Position numbers and translations under genes: made by a program. Shown here one piece after another: positions 52,632 to 60,938 of a DNA stretch of 64,000 bases (its first letter is position 1; every line of letters begins with the position of its first letter). Below the pieces are notes generated by a model, which ran no database searches, had not been told where the DNA came from, and worked only from the letters and a program-made list of their open reading frames with translations. This stretch comes from Streptomyces canus 299MFChir4.1 (GTDB lineage Bacteria > Actinomycetota > Actinomycetes > Streptomycetales > Streptomycetaceae), in NCBI RefSeq assembly GCF_000383615.1, contig NZ_KB911589.1, forward strand, positions 1 through 64,000, given 5' to 3'.

Positions 52632-53975
52632 ATGTCGCGAGTGCCAGGGTGGATCGGCCGGCTCGGTGCCCGGCTGACCGATGTGGGAGAGCGGTTGGAC
52701 GAGCGCCGCGCCGAGGTGGCCCGCGAGGAGGCCGAGGCCGACTCCGCCGAGCCGTCTGAGCGCAAGCAGCGGAAGCCGGCGACCGCCGCCTCCCGCCCGC
52801 CCGTCGTGCTGGTGCCCCGCCCCGACCCGGCGCAGGCCGTGCCGTGGGGCGTACGGGTCGCCGCCGAGGCCGGCTGGCGGCTCCTGGTCCTCGCGGGCAC
52901 CGTCTGGGTGCTGATGCGGGTCATCAGCTCCGTACAGCTCGTCGTCTTCGCCTTCGTCGTCGCCCTGCTCATCACCGCCCTGCTCCAGCCGACGGTGGCC
53001 CGTCTGATGCGGTACGGCGTCCCGCGCGGCCCCGCCACGGCTCTCACCGCGATCCTCGGCTTCGTCATCATCGGGCTGATGGGCTGGTTCGTGACCTGGC
53101 AGGTCGTGGAGAACATCGACGACCTCTCCAACCAGATCCAGAGCGGCATCGACGACCTGCGCAACTGGCTGCTGAAGAGCCCCTTCCACGTCACCGACAA
53201 GCAGATCAACCAGATAGCCAAGAACCTGCGCGAGGCGGTCGGCGCCAACACCGACCAGATCACCTCGGCGGGCCTGGAGGGCGTCCAGGTCGTCGTGGAG
53301 GCCCTCACGGGCATCCTGCTGACGTTCTTCTCCACTCTCTTCCTGCTCTACGACGGCCGGCGCATCTGGAACTGGACGCTGAAGCTGGTCCCCGCGGCCG
53401 CCCGTCCCGCCGTGGCCGGCGCGGGCCCGCGCGCCTGGCGCACCCTGACCGCCTACGTCCGCGGCACGGTCCTGGTGGCCCTCATCGACGCCGTCTTCAT
53501 CGGCATCGGCATCTACTTCCTCGACGTGCCCATGGCCGTCCCGCTGGCCGTCTTCATCTTCCTGTTCTCGTTCATCCCGCTGGTGGGCGCGGTCGCGTCC
53601 GGCGCGCTGGCGGTGCTCGTCGCGCTGGTGACCCAGGGCGTGTTCACGGCGGTGATGACCCTCGCGGTGGTCCTGGCCGTCCAGCAGATCGAGGGCCACA
53701 TCCTCCAGCCGTTCATCCTCGGCCGCGCCGTGCGCGTCCACCCGCTCGCGGTCGTCCTCACGGTCGCGACGGGCGGCATGGTGGCCGGCATCGGCGGCGC
53801 GGTGGTGGCCGTACCGCTGGTGGCGGTGACGAACACGGTGGTGAGTTACCTCAAGGGGTACGCCGAGGAACAGGCGGCGCCGCCCGAGCCCGAGGACGAG
53901 GTCGTCACCGGCGAGGAGAGTGTGGCGGAACCGCCTCAGGACCCTGAAAAACCTGCCTCGGATTCGGTCAATTGA
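52632..53975 (+). CDS. AI-2E/PerM-family permease
   Basis: 447 aa. Charged N-terminus (1-70), about eight membrane segments from residue 85 on, and the family core with the VPMAVPLAVFIFLFSFIPLVGA and QQIEGHILQPFILGR motifs near the C-terminal third; acidic tail. Members export small molecules or ions; cargo unknown. ATG 52632 (MSRVPGW) with GAGGA before it; an ATG at 52566 is less likely. Confidence 0.87.
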   Translation: MSRVPGWIGRLGARLTDVGERLDERRAEVAREEAEADSAEPSERKQRKPATAASRPPVVLVPRPDPAQAVPWGVRVAAEAGWRLLVLAGTVWVLMRVISSVQLVVFAFVVALLITALLQPTVARLMRYGVPRGPATALTAILGFVIIGLMGWFVTWQVVENIDDLSNQIQSGIDDLRNWLLKSPFHVTDKQINQIAKNLREAVGANTDQITSAGLEGVQVVVEALTGILLTFFSTLFLLYDGRRIWNWTLKLVPAAARPAVAGAGPRAWRTLTAYVRGTVLVALIDAVFIGIGIYFLDVPMAVPLAVFIFLFSFIPLVGAVASGALAVLVALVTQGVFTAVMTLAVVLAVQQIEGHILQPFILGRAVRVHPLAVVLTVATGGMVAGIGGAVVAVPLVAVTNTVVSYLKGYAEEQAAPPEPEDEVVTGEESVAEPPQDPEKPASDSVN

Positions 53976-54129
53976 GCGCCGAACACAATGTTTTGAGCAG
54001 CCCGCGAACTCAACTTCCGTCAACTAGCGGCAGGTAGCGAACCCGCCCTCGGAATATGCGCCCGGACTGATACACCTTCCCTCCTCAGTGCTACGCGTCA
54101 GGCGTGTGTGCGAGACGGCGGGGGGTGCG

Positions 54130-54948
54130 ATGTCGGGCCACGAACACCTGGCTCAGGCCCTGGCCGCGTGCGGGCGTGACGGCTTCACCGGAGAGCTGCG
54201 GATCACCGGGACACCGGGCGGCACCTTCCACTTCGGGGACGGCCGGGTGGTCGCCGTGGAGTCGCCCGGCGCTCCGGGGCCCGAGGCGCTGCTGCTGCGC
54301 TCGGGGCGGGTCAGCGGCGAGCAGTGGGCCGAGCTGGTGCGGGAGTCGGGCGGCTCGCGCTGGCCGGCCACCGCGCTCATCGCGCACGGTTACGCGGGGG
54401 CCGCGCAGCTGAGGGTGGTGTGCGCGCTGGCCCTCCACGACGCCGCCTTCGCGATGGCCGCGGGCCGGGTCGAGGAGTGCGAACGCCACGCCACCGCCGA
54501 GCCGTTCGCGCAGGTCCCGGTGGGTGAGCCGCCCCTGCGGCTGCTCCACGACGCGCTCCGCAGACTCACCGCCCTCGCCGCCCTGCCGCACCCCGTGCAC
54601 CCCGACCGGGAACGTCCCGTGCGCTCCGGCACGGACAGCGGATCCGGGTCCCTGCGGCGCGAGTTGCTCACGCACGCCGACGGCCGCAGCACCGCCCGCG
54701 ACCTCGCCTTCCGGGTCGGACGCGGCGTCTACACCGTGTCGGTCGAGGTGGCCCGCATGCTCGACGAAGGGCTCCTGGTGTGTGCGGGACCGCCGCCGCC
54801 CGTCGCGGTCCGCTCCCTCCCCGAGGACGACGAACTGCGGCCCCGCAGGCCCCCGCCCGTGGAGCCGTCCCCGCCCCCGGCGCGAACCGATCTGCCCCGC
54901 CGGAAACCCGGCAATTTCTTCCGACTCCGAAACGGAACACCCACATGA
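54130..54948 (+). CDS. PATAN-like (DUF4388) protein with winged-helix tail
   Basis: 272 aa, soluble. Residues 1-95 resemble a PATAN/DUF4388 domain (GFTGELRITGTPGGTFHFGDGRVVAVESPG). Residues about 185-235 look like a winged helix (LRRELLTHADGRSTARDLAFRVG) and the C-terminus is Pro-rich. Such domains are adaptors in signalling with roadblock proteins, and a roadblock gene follows 42 bases on. ATG 54130 is preferred over an earlier TTG-like start. Confidence 0.68.
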   Translation: MSGHEHLAQALAACGRDGFTGELRITGTPGGTFHFGDGRVVAVESPGAPGPEALLLRSGRVSGEQWAELVRESGGSRWPATALIAHGYAGAAQLRVVCALALHDAAFAMAAGRVEECERHATAEPFAQVPVGEPPLRLLHDALRRLTALAALPHPVHPDRERPVRSGTDSGSGSLRRELLTHADGRSTARDLAFRVGRGVYTVSVEVARMLDEGLLVCAGPPPPVAVRSLPEDDELRPRRPPPVEPSPPPARTDLPRRKPGNFFRLRNGTPT

Positions 54949-54990
54949 AAAAGCCGATCAGACGCGATCAGAATCAGGGGAGTTGACTCT

Positions 54991-55389
54991 ATGGATCACC
55001 AAGCTCTGGCGCTCGAAATGCGCGGTCTGCGGGAACAGGTCACCGGAATCACGGACACCGCCTTGGCCGCCGCGGACGGGCTGCTCATCGCCGCGGACAC
55101 CGCCGACTCGATAGACCCGGAGGGGCTCGCCGCGCTCGCCGCGGCCGGCCTCGGCCTCGCCCGGCGCACCGCGCAGGCGTCCGCCCGCGGCACGCTGCGC
55201 CGGACCGTGACGTACGGCAGCCACGGCTGCGCCGCCTTCTACGCCGTCGGCGACACCGCCCTGATGGTCGTGCTCGGCGACGAGGGCATGGACGTGGACC
55301 ACCTGCACCGGGCGACCCAGCCGACCCTGAACCGGATCGGCTCGATCCTCACGGACAAGGCGACCGAGAAAGCACCAGAAGGAGTCTGA
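54991..55389 (+). CDS. Roadblock/LC7-domain protein
   Basis: 132 aa. One roadblock domain (about 10-118): GITDTALAAADGLLIAADTAD at the start, central helix with GLGLARRTAQASARG, and TLMVVLGDEG-type strand near the end (ALMVVLGDEG). These homodimerise and regulate small GTPases, but no MglA-like GTPase is encoded here. Good spacing to the upstream gene suggests one operon. Confidence 0.82.
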   Translation: MDHQALALEMRGLREQVTGITDTALAAADGLLIAADTADSIDPEGLAALAAAGLGLARRTAQASARGTLRRTVTYGSHGCAAFYAVGDTALMVVLGDEGMDVDHLHRATQPTLNRIGSILTDKATEKAPEGV

Positions 55390-55431
55390 AGGGATGGCGA
55401 CGAAGCGTATGACCCCAGTTTCTCCGACCAG

Positions 55432-55821
55432 GTGATGGGCCTGGTCAAGTCCCTGCGCACCGATGCCCCCGACTGCGTCGCGTCCGGTGTGGTCGACATG
55501 TCCACCGGCATGCTGCTGTCGTACGAGACGGTCGAGAACCACCCGCCGGAGGTCCTGGACCTCCTGGCGGGTGCGACGCTCGACCTCTTCCAGGGACGTA
55601 CGGTCGTGATGATCGAGGACGTCTTCAAGGAGCGTCGCGGGATGGCCAGTGACAACCACTTCTTCCAGGAGATCCTGGTCAACAGCGAGAACCTCACGCA
55701 CCTGTTCGTGCGGATGAACGAACAGCAGGACGTCGTGGCCGTGGTGGTGTGCCGCAAGTCGGTCAACGTCGGCATGCTGTTCGCCCAGGTCCGGCGGGTG
55801 GTGAAGGAGTACAGCCTCTGA
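55432..55821 (+). CDS. Roadblock-like protein with apparent N-terminal frameshift
   Basis: 129 aa from GTG 55432, which has no ribosome site. The natural start appears to be ATG 55394 (GAAGGAG and GAAGGG before it), but that frame ends after 13 codons. The conserved frame reads on upstream as EAYDPSFSDQ, so a single missing base near 55402 would join MAT to EAYDPSF. The body (MGLVKSLRTDAPDCVASG to the end) is a conserved roadblock-like domain and intact. Either a recent frameshift, a sequencing error or reinitiation; I could not tell. Confidence 0.65.
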   Translation: MMGLVKSLRTDAPDCVASGVVDMSTGMLLSYETVENHPPEVLDLLAGATLDLFQGRTVVMIEDVFKERRGMASDNHFFQEILVNSENLTHLFVRMNEQQDVVAVVVCRKSVNVGMLFAQVRRVVKEYSL

Positions 55822-55843
55822 GCGGACCTCCGGCTGCGGGCGG

Positions 55844-58210
55844 CTACTCCGTCCGCAGCCCGTCCGGCCGCATCAGACGCAGCAGCGGCGGCAGGCTCAG
55901 CAGGGTCACCACGAGGACGACCCCGGCCGCTACGCCGGTCATCGACAGCACACTCGGCCAGTCCACCCGGACCGTGGTGTCCGTCATCCTCATCAGCACC
56001 GCGCCCAGTGTCAGCCCCACCACCGAGGCCAGCAGCAGCCCGAGCGTGATCGGGATCGCCGTCTGCCACAGCACCGACAGGCTCAGGGTGCGCCGCCGGG
56101 TGCCGAAGGCGACCAGCGCCGACAGCAGCTTCTTGCGCTCACGCAACTGCTCCAGCTGGGAGACCAGCAGGCTCGCCCCGATCAGCGCCAGCACACAGGC
56201 GGCGCCCACGAACAGGCCGGTGCGGATGGTGGAGTATTCGTTGTTGCGCTTGACGGACACCCAGGTCATCGGCTCCTCGAGCGGGTTGATCCGGGCGGCC
56301 GTGTTGCGGACGTACTCGCGCGCGTCCGGCAGCGAGTCGTCCAGCCGCAGATAGATCTCTCCGCGCACGCCCGCCGCGGCCTTCGCGGGGAAGGCACCCG
56401 GGGTGATCAGGATTCCGACGCGCCGATAGCCCGTCGGGTCGGCGATGGACTGCGCCTGCTTGACGGTCTTCGGGACCGTCCAGACGACGGGGCTCTGCTT
56501 CTCCGTGTCCTCGGAGGTTTCGAACCAGAGCTTCTTGCCGGGCCGGGCCGCCACGGTCGACTCGTCGTCGGCGTTCTGCCTGGAGGCGGAGTCCTCGTCC
56601 GTCCCCGGCGCGACATGGGAGGTGAAGACATCGCCGTCGCGGCAGGAGGGCAGCTTGGCCACCTCGCGCAGGGACGCGCAGTCGGCGACGGTCACCCGGG
56701 CCCAGCCCGCGTTGTCGCCCGGTCCGTCGTTGACGAAGCCCTCGTTGAAGGCGTACGCCCGCCGGACGCCCTTGGTCTCGGCCAGTTCCTTCGCGGCCGC
56801 CGCGAGCGTCTTCCCCTCCGGGACGCTCACCTGCATCTGCGCCCGCGAGACGTCGTGGCCGGTGCTCTTGGTGTAGTCGCTGTCCGTGCCGGCGAACAGC
56901 ATCTGCAGGGCGATCGCCCCGGCCACCGCGACCGCGATGCCGTTGACCATCCGGGCCGCCGTACCGCTGCTCAACTGGAGCCTGCGCACAGCAAGTTGCC
57001 AGGACAGGCCGCCCGCGCCCAGCCGGGCCACGACCGCCTCGACGATCCATGGCAGCAGCGCGGTCACGCCGACCAGCAGCAGGATGACGCCGCCGGTGAC
57101 GAGGTACTGGTTGAAGTCGCCGCCGTCGCGGCCCTGCCCGATCATCGGGTAGAGCATCGCGAGTCCGGCCAGCGGCACCAGCAGCCGCCACCACAGCCGG
57201 CGCCGCGCGGGCCTCGCCGTACGCACCACGCCGAGCGGCTCGATCACCACGCCCCGCAGCGCGAGCAGCGTCACCAGCACGGCCGCCGCGGGCACCGCGA
57301 CCGCGACCAGCAGGGCCAGCAGCGGCGAGGGGTTGAGATAGCTCGGGAACACGCTCTGCCCGAACACCTCGATGGAGCCCGCGATGTGGCGGCCGATCAG
57401 GAAGAACACGGTACCGAGGACGAGTCCGAGCACCGCGCCCGCCAGCGCCTCACCGGCGGCGATCCGCCGGGTCGAGTGGCCGTCGGCGCCCACCAGCCGG
57501 AGGGCGGCGAGGCGTCGGTCGCGCCGCTCGCCGCCGAAGCGGACGGCCGCGGTGATGAACACGGCGACCGGCATCAGCAGCACCACGAAGACGACGAGGA
57601 CCAGCAGCACCAGCACCGGGTCGCTCTGCGACTCGGTCGGGTTCGGGTTGCCGAACCGGTCGATCCGGGTGAGCCGGGCGCCGTCTACGCCCTGGGCCGC
57701 GAGTCCGTCCGCGCCCCGGTAGAAGGCGAGTTCGTGGGAGCCGATCAGTCCGCTCTCGCCGATCGTGCCGACGATCCGGTCCGGCAGCCGCTCCCGCAGG
57801 AGCTTGCCGTCGTCCGACTCCAGCAGGCTCTTCAGCGCGGGGGAGGTGACCATCTCGCCGACCGCCGGGAACTTCCCGACCCCCGGCGGCAGCGGGGCGC
57901 GCGCCCCCTCGGGCTGCACCTCCCGGCCGCGGATGTCCGTGTCCCTGAAGGTGGTCGAGGCGTTCGCGATCAGAAGGGTGTTGTCGGCCTTCTTCAGGGT
58001 CGGCTCGTTGTAGGTGATGTCCGCGCGGGCGTCGCCCCGCTCGTGCCGCACCGCGAGCGCGCTCGGCAGGGCGGTGGTCAGCAGCAGCAGCGCCACCCCG
58101 AGCCCGACCCCGACCGCGGTCAGCAGCGCCCGGACCCACCCCTCACGTCCGCCCGCGAAGGCGAACCGGACCCCCATGGCGAGGTCTCGCCACCACTGCC
58201 TGAGCGTCAT
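55844..58210 (-). CDS. ABC exporter permease, FtsX/MacB type, 788 aa
   Basis: About ten membrane segments in two FtsX modules (near 215-345 and 700-775) with a large extracellular part at 35-200 and 455-665. ATG 58210 overlaps the stop of the ATPase gene (ATGA), so the two form one operon. Exports a lipid, peptide or lipoprotein; cargo unknown. Divergent-paralogue permeases with a PadR gene are typical in Streptomyces. Confidence 0.87.
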   Translation of the reverse strand: MTLRQWWRDLAMGVRFAFAGGREGWVRALLTAVGVGLGVALLLLTTALPSALAVRHERGDARADITYNEPTLKKADNTLLIANASTTFRDTDIRGREVQPEGARAPLPPGVGKFPAVGEMVTSPALKSLLESDDGKLLRERLPDRIVGTIGESGLIGSHELAFYRGADGLAAQGVDGARLTRIDRFGNPNPTESQSDPVLVLLVLVVFVVLLMPVAVFITAAVRFGGERRDRRLAALRLVGADGHSTRRIAAGEALAGAVLGLVLGTVFFLIGRHIAGSIEVFGQSVFPSYLNPSPLLALLVAVAVPAAAVLVTLLALRGVVIEPLGVVRTARPARRRLWWRLLVPLAGLAMLYPMIGQGRDGGDFNQYLVTGGVILLLVGVTALLPWIVEAVVARLGAGGLSWQLAVRRLQLSSGTAARMVNGIAVAVAGAIALQMLFAGTDSDYTKSTGHDVSRAQMQVSVPEGKTLAAAAKELAETKGVRRAYAFNEGFVNDGPGDNAGWARVTVADCASLREVAKLPSCRDGDVFTSHVAPGTDEDSASRQNADDESTVAARPGKKLWFETSEDTEKQSPVVWTVPKTVKQAQSIADPTGYRRVGILITPGAFPAKAAAGVRGEIYLRLDDSLPDAREYVRNTAARINPLEEPMTWVSVKRNNEYSTIRTGLFVGAACVLALIGASLLVSQLEQLRERKKLLSALVAFGTRRRTLSLSVLWQTAIPITLGLLLASVVGLTLGAVLMRMTDTTVRVDWPSVLSMTGVAAGVVLVVTLLSLPPLLRLMRPDGLRTE

Positions 58211-58893
58211 ACGACCCGCTCCATGTCCCTGGACTTTCCGTCCCGTACGACGATCTCGCGGTCGGAGTAGGCGGCGACCCGTGCCTCGTGCGTGACGAGG
58301 ACGACGGCCGCGTTGGTGGACCGGGCGGCCTCGGTGAGCAGTTCCATGACCCGCTCGCCGTTGAGGGAGTCGAGGGCGCCGGTCGGCTCGTCGGCGAAGA
58401 GCACGCGCGGGTTGGTCACCAGGGACCGGGCCACGGCCACCCGCTGCCCCTGACCGCCGGAGACCTCGCCGGGCCGCTTCTTCCTCAGGTCGTCGACCTC
58501 CAGGCGCTCCATCCAGCCCAGCGCGGCCTTCTCGGCCTCCTTGCGGGAGGTGCCGTTCAGTCGCAGTGGCAGCGCCACGTTCTCCACGCAGGTCAGCTCG
58601 GGGACGAGCTGACCGAACTGGAAGACGAAGCCGAACTCGGAGCGCCGCAGAGCGCTGCGCTCGGAGTCGTTCATCGTGGCCATCTCCCGGCCGTTGTACA
58701 GGATCGAGCCCGAGTCGGGCGGGACGATCCCGGCGAGACAGTGCAGCAGGGTCGACTTGCCGGAGCCGGAGGGGCCCATGACGGCGACGACCTCGCCGGG
58801 GTGGATGGAGAAGTCGGCGCCGTCGAGCGCGACGGTCGGACCGTACGCCTTGCGCAGTTCGTCGGCGATGAGCAGGGAACCGGCCGGGGTCAC
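58207..58893 (-). CDS. ABC transporter ATP-binding protein (LolD/MacB type)
   Basis: 228 aa. Walker A GPSGSGKST (about 38-46), Q-loop FVFQFGQLVPELT, signature VSGGQGQRV and Walker B VLFADEPTG. It drives the adjacent permease. GTG 58893 overlaps the PadR stop (GTGA), fixing the start; the longer frame into padR is rejected. Confidence 0.92.
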   Translation of the reverse strand: MTPAGSLLIADELRKAYGPTVALDGADFSIHPGEVVAVMGPSGSGKSTLLHCLAGIVPPDSGSILYNGREMATMNDSERSALRRSEFGFVFQFGQLVPELTCVENVALPLRLNGTSRKEAEKAALGWMERLEVDDLRKKRPGEVSGGQGQRVAVARSLVTNPRVLFADEPTGALDSLNGERVMELLTEAARSTNAAVVLVTHEARVAAYSDREIVVRDGKSRDMERVV

Positions 58894-59414
58894 TTGACCA
58901 CCACCTCCGCGAGCTTTTCGAGACGCGCGGCGGTCAGCTCCAGCCAGCGCAGGTCGGCTTCCAGATGGAACAGGGCGTGGTCGCAGATCAGCTGGTCGGC
59001 GAGGTCGCCCTTGCGCTTGCGGTCCGTGAGGATGCGCATCATCCGCAGATGCTCCGCGCGCTGGTTGTCGAGGATGTCGCCGGCGTCCCGGTGCGTGAGC
59101 AGCGCGAGGACGACCTTGGTGTACAGCGTGGACTGGAGATACGGCTCGGGCTTCTCGGGCGTCGCGAGCCACCGCTGTACGTCGGTGATCCCGGCGTCCG
59201 TGATGGCGTACCGCTTGCGCTCGGGGCCGCCGCCGGGCTCGATCCCGTCGACTTCGACGAGCCCGTTCTTCAGCAGCCGCGACATCGTCGAGTAGACCTG
59301 GCCGTAGTGCAGCGGCCGGTCGTGACCGAACTTCTCGTCGAAGGCCCGCTTGAGGTCGTAACCGTGGCGGGGCCCGGACTCCAGGAGCCCTAGGAGGGTG
59401 TGACCGATGGACAT
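58890..59414 (-). CDS. PadR-family transcriptional repressor
   Basis: 174 aa. N-terminal winged helix (about 1-85, LGLLESGPRHGYDLKRAFDEKFG) and C-terminal dimerisation coiled coil (about 95-170). First gene of a three-gene operon with the ABC exporter, which it most likely represses until the exported compound or an antibiotic binds it. An operator-like palindrome lies just upstream. Confidence 0.9.
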   Translation of the reverse strand: MSIGHTLLGLLESGPRHGYDLKRAFDEKFGHDRPLHYGQVYSTMSRLLKNGLVEVDGIEPGGGPERKRYAITDAGITDVQRWLATPEKPEPYLQSTLYTKVVLALLTHRDAGDILDNQRAEHLRMMRILTDRKRKGDLADQLICDHALFHLEADLRWLELTAARLEKLAEVVVK

Positions 59415-59425
59415 GAAGAGGACTG

Positions 59426-59451
59426 TACATGCGGTGTATACCTCGCATGTA
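59426..59451. promoter_or_regulatory. PadR operator candidate
   Basis: TACATGCG (59426-59433) and CGCATGTA (59444-59451) are perfect 8-bp arms around 10 bases that contain GTATAC. This lies 12-37 bases before the padR ATG and resembles known PadR boxes (ATGTAT/ATACAT). Confidence 0.65.
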
Positions 59452-59531
59452 TACGCGGAGTGTGTAGAGGGTGGTCAGGGCGTGGGCAGCCGCAGGTGAG
59501 GGCCGATTGTCACGGTTCTGCTACGCGCGCT

Positions 59532-59786
59532 CTACGTGTCCCCGGGGTCCTTGGGCGGCCGTCCCCGGCGCGGCAGCGGTCCGGTGTCCCCGGGCAGCCG
59601 GCCGGCGTCCTTGAGGGCCTTGCGCAGCAGGAACTCGATCTGCGCGTTGGCCGACCGCAGCTCGTCCCCGGCCCACCGCGCCAGTGCCTCGTACACCAGC
59701 GGGTCCAGCCTCAGCAGCACCTGCTTGCGCTGCTGAGGCCGCCGCTCGGGAGGGCCGCCCTCAGAAGGTGCGGAAGGTGCCGTCAC
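59532..59786 (-). CDS. Ribbon-helix-helix (Arc-like) small DNA-binding protein
   Basis: 84 aa. KQVLLRLDPLVYEALARWAGDELRSANAQIEFLLRKAL has the strand-helix-helix pattern of Arc-type repressors; basic Pro-rich ends. GTG 59786 overlaps the SPFH stop (GTGA). Could regulate its own operon. Confidence 0.8.
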   Translation of the reverse strand: MTAPSAPSEGGPPERRPQQRKQVLLRLDPLVYEALARWAGDELRSANAQIEFLLRKALKDAGRLPGDTGPLPRRGRPPKDPGDT

Positions 59787-60700
59787 TGGTAGAGCGTCCC
59801 GGTGTTGAGGACCGGCTGCGGGGCGCGGTCGCCGCACAGGACCACCATCAGGTTGGACACCATCGCCGCCTTGCGTTCCTCGTCCAGTTCCACGATGTCC
59901 CGCTCGGTGATCCGGGCGAGCGCCTCCTCGACCATGCCGACCGCGCCCTCCACGATCTGCCGCCGGGCCGCGACCACCGCGCCGGCCTGCTGCCGCTGGA
60001 GCATCGCCGAGGCGATCTCCGGCGCGTAGGCGAGGTGCGTGAAGCGGGACTCTATGATCTGCACGCCGGCCGACTCCACGCGCGCGTGCAGTTCGGTGGC
60101 GAGCTTCTGGGTGATCTCGTCGGCGTTGCCGCGCAGCGAGAGCCCGTCCTCCTCGTGGGCGTCGTAGGGGTACTCGATGGCGATGTGGCGTACCGCCGTC
60201 TCGGTCTGGGTGGCGACGAACTTCACGAAGTTGTCCACCTCGAAGGTGGCCTGCGCGGTGTCCTCGACCTTCCACACCACGACCGCGGCCAGCTCGATCG
60301 GGTTGCCGTAGGCGTCGTTGACCTTGAGGACGGCGGTCTCGTGGTTGCGGACCCTGGTGGAGACCTTGGTCCTGGAGGTGAAGGGGTTCACCCAGCGCAG
60401 GCCGTCCTGGCGGATGGTGCCCTTGTAGCGTCCGAAGAGCTGGACGACCCGGGCCTCGCCCGGTGCGACCGTGTTCAGACCGCGCAGCGAGATGAGCGCG
60501 ACGATCAGCACGAGGACCCCGCCGACGGCGAACCCGGGGCTCTCCCCGCTCGCGGCGAACAGGAAGACGGCGAGCAGCAGCCCGACCAGGCCCAGCAGCA
60601 GTGCGAGCGCGCCGCCGATGCTGTGCGCGGCGAACTCCCGCACGCGCGGGGCGGGCATGTCGGGTGTGTCTGCGGCAGGCACGGAATCGTGTGCGGACAT
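59783..60700 (-). CDS. SPFH/Band 7 membrane protein (slipin-like)
   Basis: 305 aa. Two membrane segments at about 30-75, then the SPFH domain (about 75-250, VAPGEARVVQLFGRYKGTIRQDGLRWVNPF) and a coiled C-terminal helix. Forms membrane-scaffold oligomers. First gene of a two-gene operon with the ribbon-helix-helix protein, a pair conserved among Streptomyces. Confidence 0.88.
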   Translation of the reverse strand: MSAHDSVPAADTPDMPAPRVREFAAHSIGGALALLLGLVGLLLAVFLFAASGESPGFAVGGVLVLIVALISLRGLNTVAPGEARVVQLFGRYKGTIRQDGLRWVNPFTSRTKVSTRVRNHETAVLKVNDAYGNPIELAAVVVWKVEDTAQATFEVDNFVKFVATQTETAVRHIAIEYPYDAHEEDGLSLRGNADEITQKLATELHARVESAGVQIIESRFTHLAYAPEIASAMLQRQQAGAVVAARRQIVEGAVGMVEEALARITERDIVELDEERKAAMVSNLMVVLCGDRAPQPVLNTGTLYQ

Positions 60701-60739
60701 GGAGGGTCCCCCGTTTCGTGGAATAGCTCTCTTTTATCT

Positions 60740-60753
60740 AAGTGATAACACTT
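60740..60753. promoter_or_regulatory. Palindrome upstream of the SPFH operon
   Basis: AAGTG-ATAA-CACTT, perfect 5-bp arms, in an AT-rich patch 40-53 bases before the SPFH ATG. Candidate operator, perhaps for the operon's own ribbon-helix-helix protein or a GntR-type repressor. Confidence 0.5.
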
Positions 60754-60938
60754 TACCTCCTCCCGGCAACCTTGAAGCCCGCTCGGAGGTCTGGTTCCGA
60801 GGAGGCGGGTGCTGATTCTCACGCCTGCCAGGGGCCCGATCGAGTGCCCGGTGTCATATGGACCGGTGTTAGCTTTCTGAGCTGACCTGTGCCACGAACC
60901 TGAGTGGCCGCCGATGAGGAAGCGGAGCGAGTCGACCC

